From NCBI GenBank assembly GCA_032871835.1, contig CM065303.1, forward strand, positions 59,124,597 through 59,188,596: 64,000 bases of DNA, read 5' to 3'. Under the pieces are notes generated by a model. It was not told where the DNA came from, made no database searches, and worked only from the letters and a program-made list of their open reading frames with translations. How positions within the stretch are numbered: the stretch's first letter is position 1; each line of letters begins with the position of its first letter. Shown here in pieces: positions 59,860 to 64,000 of the stretch. Source of the stretch: Dipteronia dyeriana. Its lineage: Eukaryota; Streptophyta; Magnoliopsida; Sapindales; Sapindaceae. The position numbers were made by a program, and so were the translations under genes.

Positions 59860-60670
59860 TAGGGATGGCCAATGGGGGAATGGGGGCAGATGTAGGTCCC
59901 CCCATCCCCAACCCCATTTTTCAAACCCTCCCTCATCCTCCCCATTTCCACATTTGGGGGAAATGGGGTTGGGGTAATTTTGGGGGGAGGACCCCCCACC
60001 CATTTCCCCATTTCCCCATTTCCCCATTTCCCCATTCCCCCCATTTTCTCCTGTTTTTTCCCGTTTTCCCATTTCTCCAAAGTTCCCCATTCCCCCATTT
60101 TCCCACTTTTCCTATATCAGTAAAAATTACATATTAAAGAAACACATGAATTCGCAATCCAATAAATTCAAATACAAAATAACATTCCATACAAATTGAA
60201 ATGAAAGTTAAGTTGTTTAATATGTATATATAGTTAGTAAAATATGTTAATAAATTATATGGAGCTCGTTTGGTGTGTAATTTAACAAGAAAATCAATAT
60301 GTATATATAGTTAGATTACTTTGTGTGTAATTTAAGTTATAGTTTATAAATATATATATATAGTTTGTAAAATAAAAATAATAAAAATATTGAAAATATA
60401 TATTAATATATTTTTTATATAATATTTTAATATTTGAGGAAAATGGGGAAATGGGGATGGGGGCACCTATCCCTAACCCCATCCCCATTTCAAGGAATTT
60501 ATGGGGGAAATGGGGATGGGGACAGGTCCCCTCATCCCCAACCTCATTTAAATTTGAGGTTAAAAGTCATCCTCATCCCCCCCTCCCCCCCATTTCCCTT
60601 CAAAAAAATTCCCTCAAATGGGGATGGGAGAGCGGGGATTTGGGACCCCGGGGTAAAATGATCATCCCTA
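59860..60670. mobile_element. Non-autonomous hAT with G-rich subterminal arrays
   Basis: The ends TAGGGATGGCCA and, inverted, TAGGGATGATCA are flanked by identical GAAATGTC (59852-59859 and 60671-60678). The first and last 250 bp are arrays of GGGGAAATGGGG/GGGGATGGGG. The middle is AT-rich and non-coding. Apparent frames such as GKWGNGEMGKW are repeat translation. Confidence 0.93.
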
Positions 60671-60678
60671 GAAATGTC

Positions 60679-61752
60679 TACATCTCACCATCTTGTGGTT
60701 TATTAAGCCTATTTTTTTTAATTAATAAATTGTTCATTTACTATAAATAAATAATAACTCTAAAGTAAGTATTTTGTTTAGTTATTTTATAAGGTTTTAG
60801 TACCAGTTTAGTATTACTGTACCTTTTAAAATAATCATTATTGAATGTACTAAAAAAAATGCTATAAAGTTGATCAGACAACTGATTGATTGATGTTGCT
60901 GCTACTTTTGTTGTTAGAGTAAAAAACAATATACTAGTGTTTGGTAAAATATAATGTTAATTGTTGTGAATTTATAAAATGACTAAAAATATATATGATT
61001 TTTTTTTTCAAAGTAAATGTATTAAAATTGAAATGTTTTAATATTTAATTGGCATCAATGGATTATTTAATGGGGTTTTTATAATTTAGTCCCTATGTAA
61101 TTAGGAAACGTCAAATTTTTACTTGTTATTTGTCTTTTTTTTTTTATCAAAATGGTATCTATATAAATAAAAATAGCCCATTTCAATCCTAAAGTTAGTC
61201 AAACTAACGGTCAATCATCGCTAAATCAGGTAAAAGTCCTTTTTACCCTTGATAAATTATTGACGAGTGGAAAGACCAATTTGCCCTTTGATCAAATATT
61301 TTTTTTTTCCATATTTGATCAACAAAGAAAAAAATAAAATAAAATTTGATAACTGAATTGATTGATATCCACTAAAATAAATTAATTAATTAATAAACAA
61401 AAAAATTAGATAGATGGATCTTCACCTTCCATCCTAAAGGTTGACAGTGGAATCGAATAAAAAAAAACTTAAAACAGATTAAAAAAAAAGAAAACAAATC
61501 AATTTTTATTTTTGTAACAATGTGGAGATCCTAAATTGATTTTTTTTCCTATATTTTTTTTAAACAAATTGTTTTAATTTGTTTTCCTTTTTTTTAAAAA
61601 AAACTTATGTAACAAAAAAAGGGATCAGTTTTTTTTTTTTTGAGAAAGAGTCAGTTTTTTAAACTTATTTTCTTTTTGCTATTTCTTTTGTATATATATT
61701 TAAATTCTATTGTTTTTTTACATTTTTTTATTGGTCAACTAAAGTCTAAAGG
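60679..61752. other. AT-rich non-coding DNA
   Basis: No gene. Many homopolymer A/T runs. The frame at 60741-60929 is unrecognised. Confidence 0.5.
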
Positions 61753-62508
61753 TGTTGACGGTGATGTTTAGATTACGGAAAATCTACCACGCGTCCAACA
61801 AGTTAATAAAAATTAAAAATTGAGTTGCAAAAACGAGAGAAAATCAATCATGCAAAACACGTGGAAAACCCAAGAAAGGAAAAAACCATGGTTGCCAGAG
61901 ACGGATGGAAAGATGTGTATAATGTAAAGAATTGCACGCTCAATCTCTCTTGCACTCTTTGCGTGTTTTTCATAACCTTTTTATAATGGTATTTTTGGGT
62001 CTATTTATATATGCATAGAACCCTAATTCTTAATGTACAAGTAAAGCAAGTAGTCGAGGTTTAAAAAGATTCTAACTTGTTGGAGTCGTCTATATCTTCT
62101 TTCTTGTTCCGTGTATCTTACGCAATAAATAAATTAGAACTCTTGCCTGGTATCTTTATGGGAATTCGTTTCATTATTAGAGTGTACTTTATGGTTCCTT
62201 ACTTGAGTAAGACTTTTTCTTCTGCGTATTTGAGACGTGGTTGTTCCGAACTTGATATCTTCCACGTGTCGCTTAACCGACCAGCTATCTAACCCAACCT
62301 GATCCCTTTTACCCTGATCATCTATTAAACCCCGATCGAACTCTTTGACCCGATCAACTAGATAAATATGATAAGACCATTTTTACTTGATCGATTTATC
62401 TACCCCGATCGGGTTACTTTCACTCGACCATTTGGGTAAACCTGATCGGGTCTCGAGATCATCTATTAGTCAGCTTAGGTTGGTCTTTTCTGGCTGACTT
62501 TGTTAACA
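61753..62508 (-). mobile_element. Solo LTR related to the Tat element LTRs
   Basis: It begins TGTTGACGG (compare TGTTGACATCG of the Tat LTR) and ends GTTAACA. It shares CTATTTATATATGCATAGAA then CCCTAATTCTTAATGTACAA, the same order as in the Tat LTRs (CCTATTTATATGTGCATAGA). On the minus strand this gives a TATA box and a CCACGTGTTTTGCATG block downstream. No internal domain is adjacent. No matching 5-bp flanks were seen, so the ends are approximate. Confidence 0.65.
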
Positions 62509-62557
62509 TGACACATCTAATCACCGTATTTTTCTAGAAGCAATGCTGACCTGTTAA

Positions 62558-63228
62558 TAGAGTTGTACATTTTCCCCCGGATCCCCATTTAGGGAAAAAT
62601 GGGAAAATGGGTGGAGATGGAGATGAAAATCATCTCCAAATTGAAATGGGGATGGGGATGGGGATGGGGATGGGGAGACCTCCCCCCATACCGATTTCCC
62701 TGTTTTCCCCATAAATAAGGATGGGAATGGGAATGGGAATGGGGATGGGGGGAGGTCCTACAATCCCCATTTTCCTATTTTTCCCAAAACATTATAAATA
62801 TAATTAAATATATGTATATTTTAATTTTTTAATTATTTGAAAACCTAACTATATAAACTTCATTTACTCTTTGAAAGCATCCAAATCTAAAGTTGTCTTG
62901 GTTAAAACTCTGAATTATTGAAATACTTTATTTTGTAAAGGATTTTCTTTTGTATTTGTAACGCACTGATGGATTTTCTTTTGCATTTGTAATGATTTTT
63001 TTTTAATTTGTAATTTTTAGTTAAACAGTGAAGTGGGAAAATGGTAAAACAGGGAAATGGAGAAAAACGGAAAAAATGGGAAACTGAGGTTAGGATAGAG
63101 ATATCTCCCCCCAAAATTCCCCATTCCCATTTTTCCTAAATGGGGGAAGGGTTTGGAAAATGGGGATGGGGATGGGGATGGGGATGAGAGGATATATATT
63201 CATTCCCATTCCTCAATTTGCAACCCTA
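62558..63228. mobile_element. Non-autonomous hAT, G-rich, distinct TIR
   Basis: The ends TAGAGTTGTACATT and, inverted, TAGGGTTGCAAATT are flanked by CCTGTTAA (62550-62557) and CCTGTCAA (63229-63236), 7 of 8 identical. Subterminal GGGGATGGGGATGGGG arrays at both sides surround an AT-rich core with no coding. Confidence 0.9.
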
Positions 63229-63236
63229 CCTGTCAA

Positions 63237-64000
63237 CTCTTCAATTTTCACAAATAACAAAAGGCAAAATAAACATAATGACTTTTATACCCTTCTAAAT
63301 GTTAGTTTTAACTTTTAACAACGTTTGACTGACTTTAGGATTAAAATGAGCTATTTTTAATTTTATAGGAGCTAGTTTGATGAAAAATCAAATAACAAAT
63401 AAAAAGTTGATGTTTCCTGATTACATAAGGACTAAATTGTAAAATCCTCTTATTTAATTCAAATGTCAAATGGAAAAATAAAATGATCATATAACATTTA
63501 ATTCAAATATTAAAAATAAATATAATTTTTTTTTTATATAAATTACATTACCAATATGTGTATTAGTATTAGAAGTAGGTATAAAGTACCGAATCTTCTA
63601 TTAGTTACGTGTTTTGGTAGTTCTAGATATATTTCTATTTCATAATCAATTTTTAAAAATAATTCCTTGTCTACTTATTAAAACTATTTTCAAATCAATC
63701 AAGATTATTAAATAATTATTTTTAGAAGTGTTATCAAATATATTTTCATACCAAAATTATTAAATTATTTTAACACATCAAAAGTAATACCAAACTAGTA
63801 CTTAATACAAACACTGAGTGATTCAATTAAACTTTTTTGCTTGTTATATATTGTAACTGAATCACGGAAATCACAAAATTGGTAAAGTGAACATATTTTT
63901 GTTTTGACCGTTTTATTTTTGCTAATATTAACTAAAAACGGCTCAAAACCTCCCCAATCCAATTCAAAGTCAAGGAAAGGAATGGAATATATATTTTTTT
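63237..64000. other. AT-rich non-coding DNA to the window end
   Basis: No gene or terminal repeat recognised. Confidence 0.5.

Noticed and set aside
59764..60137. Gly/Met/Trp- or Pro-rich frames
   Set aside because: They translate the GGGGAAATGGGG subterminal array of a hAT element on both strands.

Overview
The window looks like nuclear DNA of a flowering plant, most likely a eudicot. It is AT-rich, has plant-type LTR retrotransposons, hAT and Mutator-like (MULE) transposons, a plant-style intron branch point (TACTAAC), and one intact plant NEDD8/RUB gene. It is gene-poor and dominated by nested, mostly decayed transposable elements. I cannot name the species.

Layout. 1-1070: end of a hAT-like element. 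2474-2710: the only intact cellular coding sequence I can name, a single-unit NEDD8/RUB gene. 3328-8138: large foldback repeats, with a hAT element (8-bp target duplication) inserted at their junction and a Tourist-type MITE (TTA duplication) at a palindrome centre. 8340-8495: tRNA-derived SINE. 9473-10488: TIR element filled with degenerate tandem repeats. 11778-23533: complete but dead Ty3/Gypsy element of the Tat type on the minus strand, with gag, protease, RT, two RNase H domains and integrase, plus an antisense extra ORF next to the 3' LTR. It is flanked by CTTTT duplications and splits a plus-strand coding exon. 24.7-26.8 kb: small foldbacks, a duplication and a diverged LTR. 27172-28489, 28644-31782 and 33726-35244: three MULE-type TIR elements, the second containing a solo LTR. 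31850-32900: LINE-type RNase H remnant.

37716-41086: decayed hAT transposon with transposase remains and target duplications. 41205-42480: 30-bp/126-bp higher-order tandem array. 42550-45131: MULE transposase pseudogene with DNA-binding, catalytic, SWIM and CCHC parts and an intron. 45400-54458, minus strand: broken DUF1985/Ulp1-protease-like gene converging on the MULE transposase. It is interrupted in an exon by a 5.4-kb Ty1/Copia element (48571-53989). 55331-58293: non-autonomous LTR element. 59860-60670 and 62558-63228: two small hAT elements with G-rich subterminal arrays. 61753-62508: solo LTR related to the Tat element.

No gene network can be described. Apart from the RUB gene, the genes are transposon genes or fragments broken by insertions, stop codons and frameshifts. 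The observations most worth following are the gene exon split by the Tat element, the DUF1985/Ulp1 plus mudrA pairing, and GC-rich ACCGCGGT arrays present in the U3 regions of three different LTR families.
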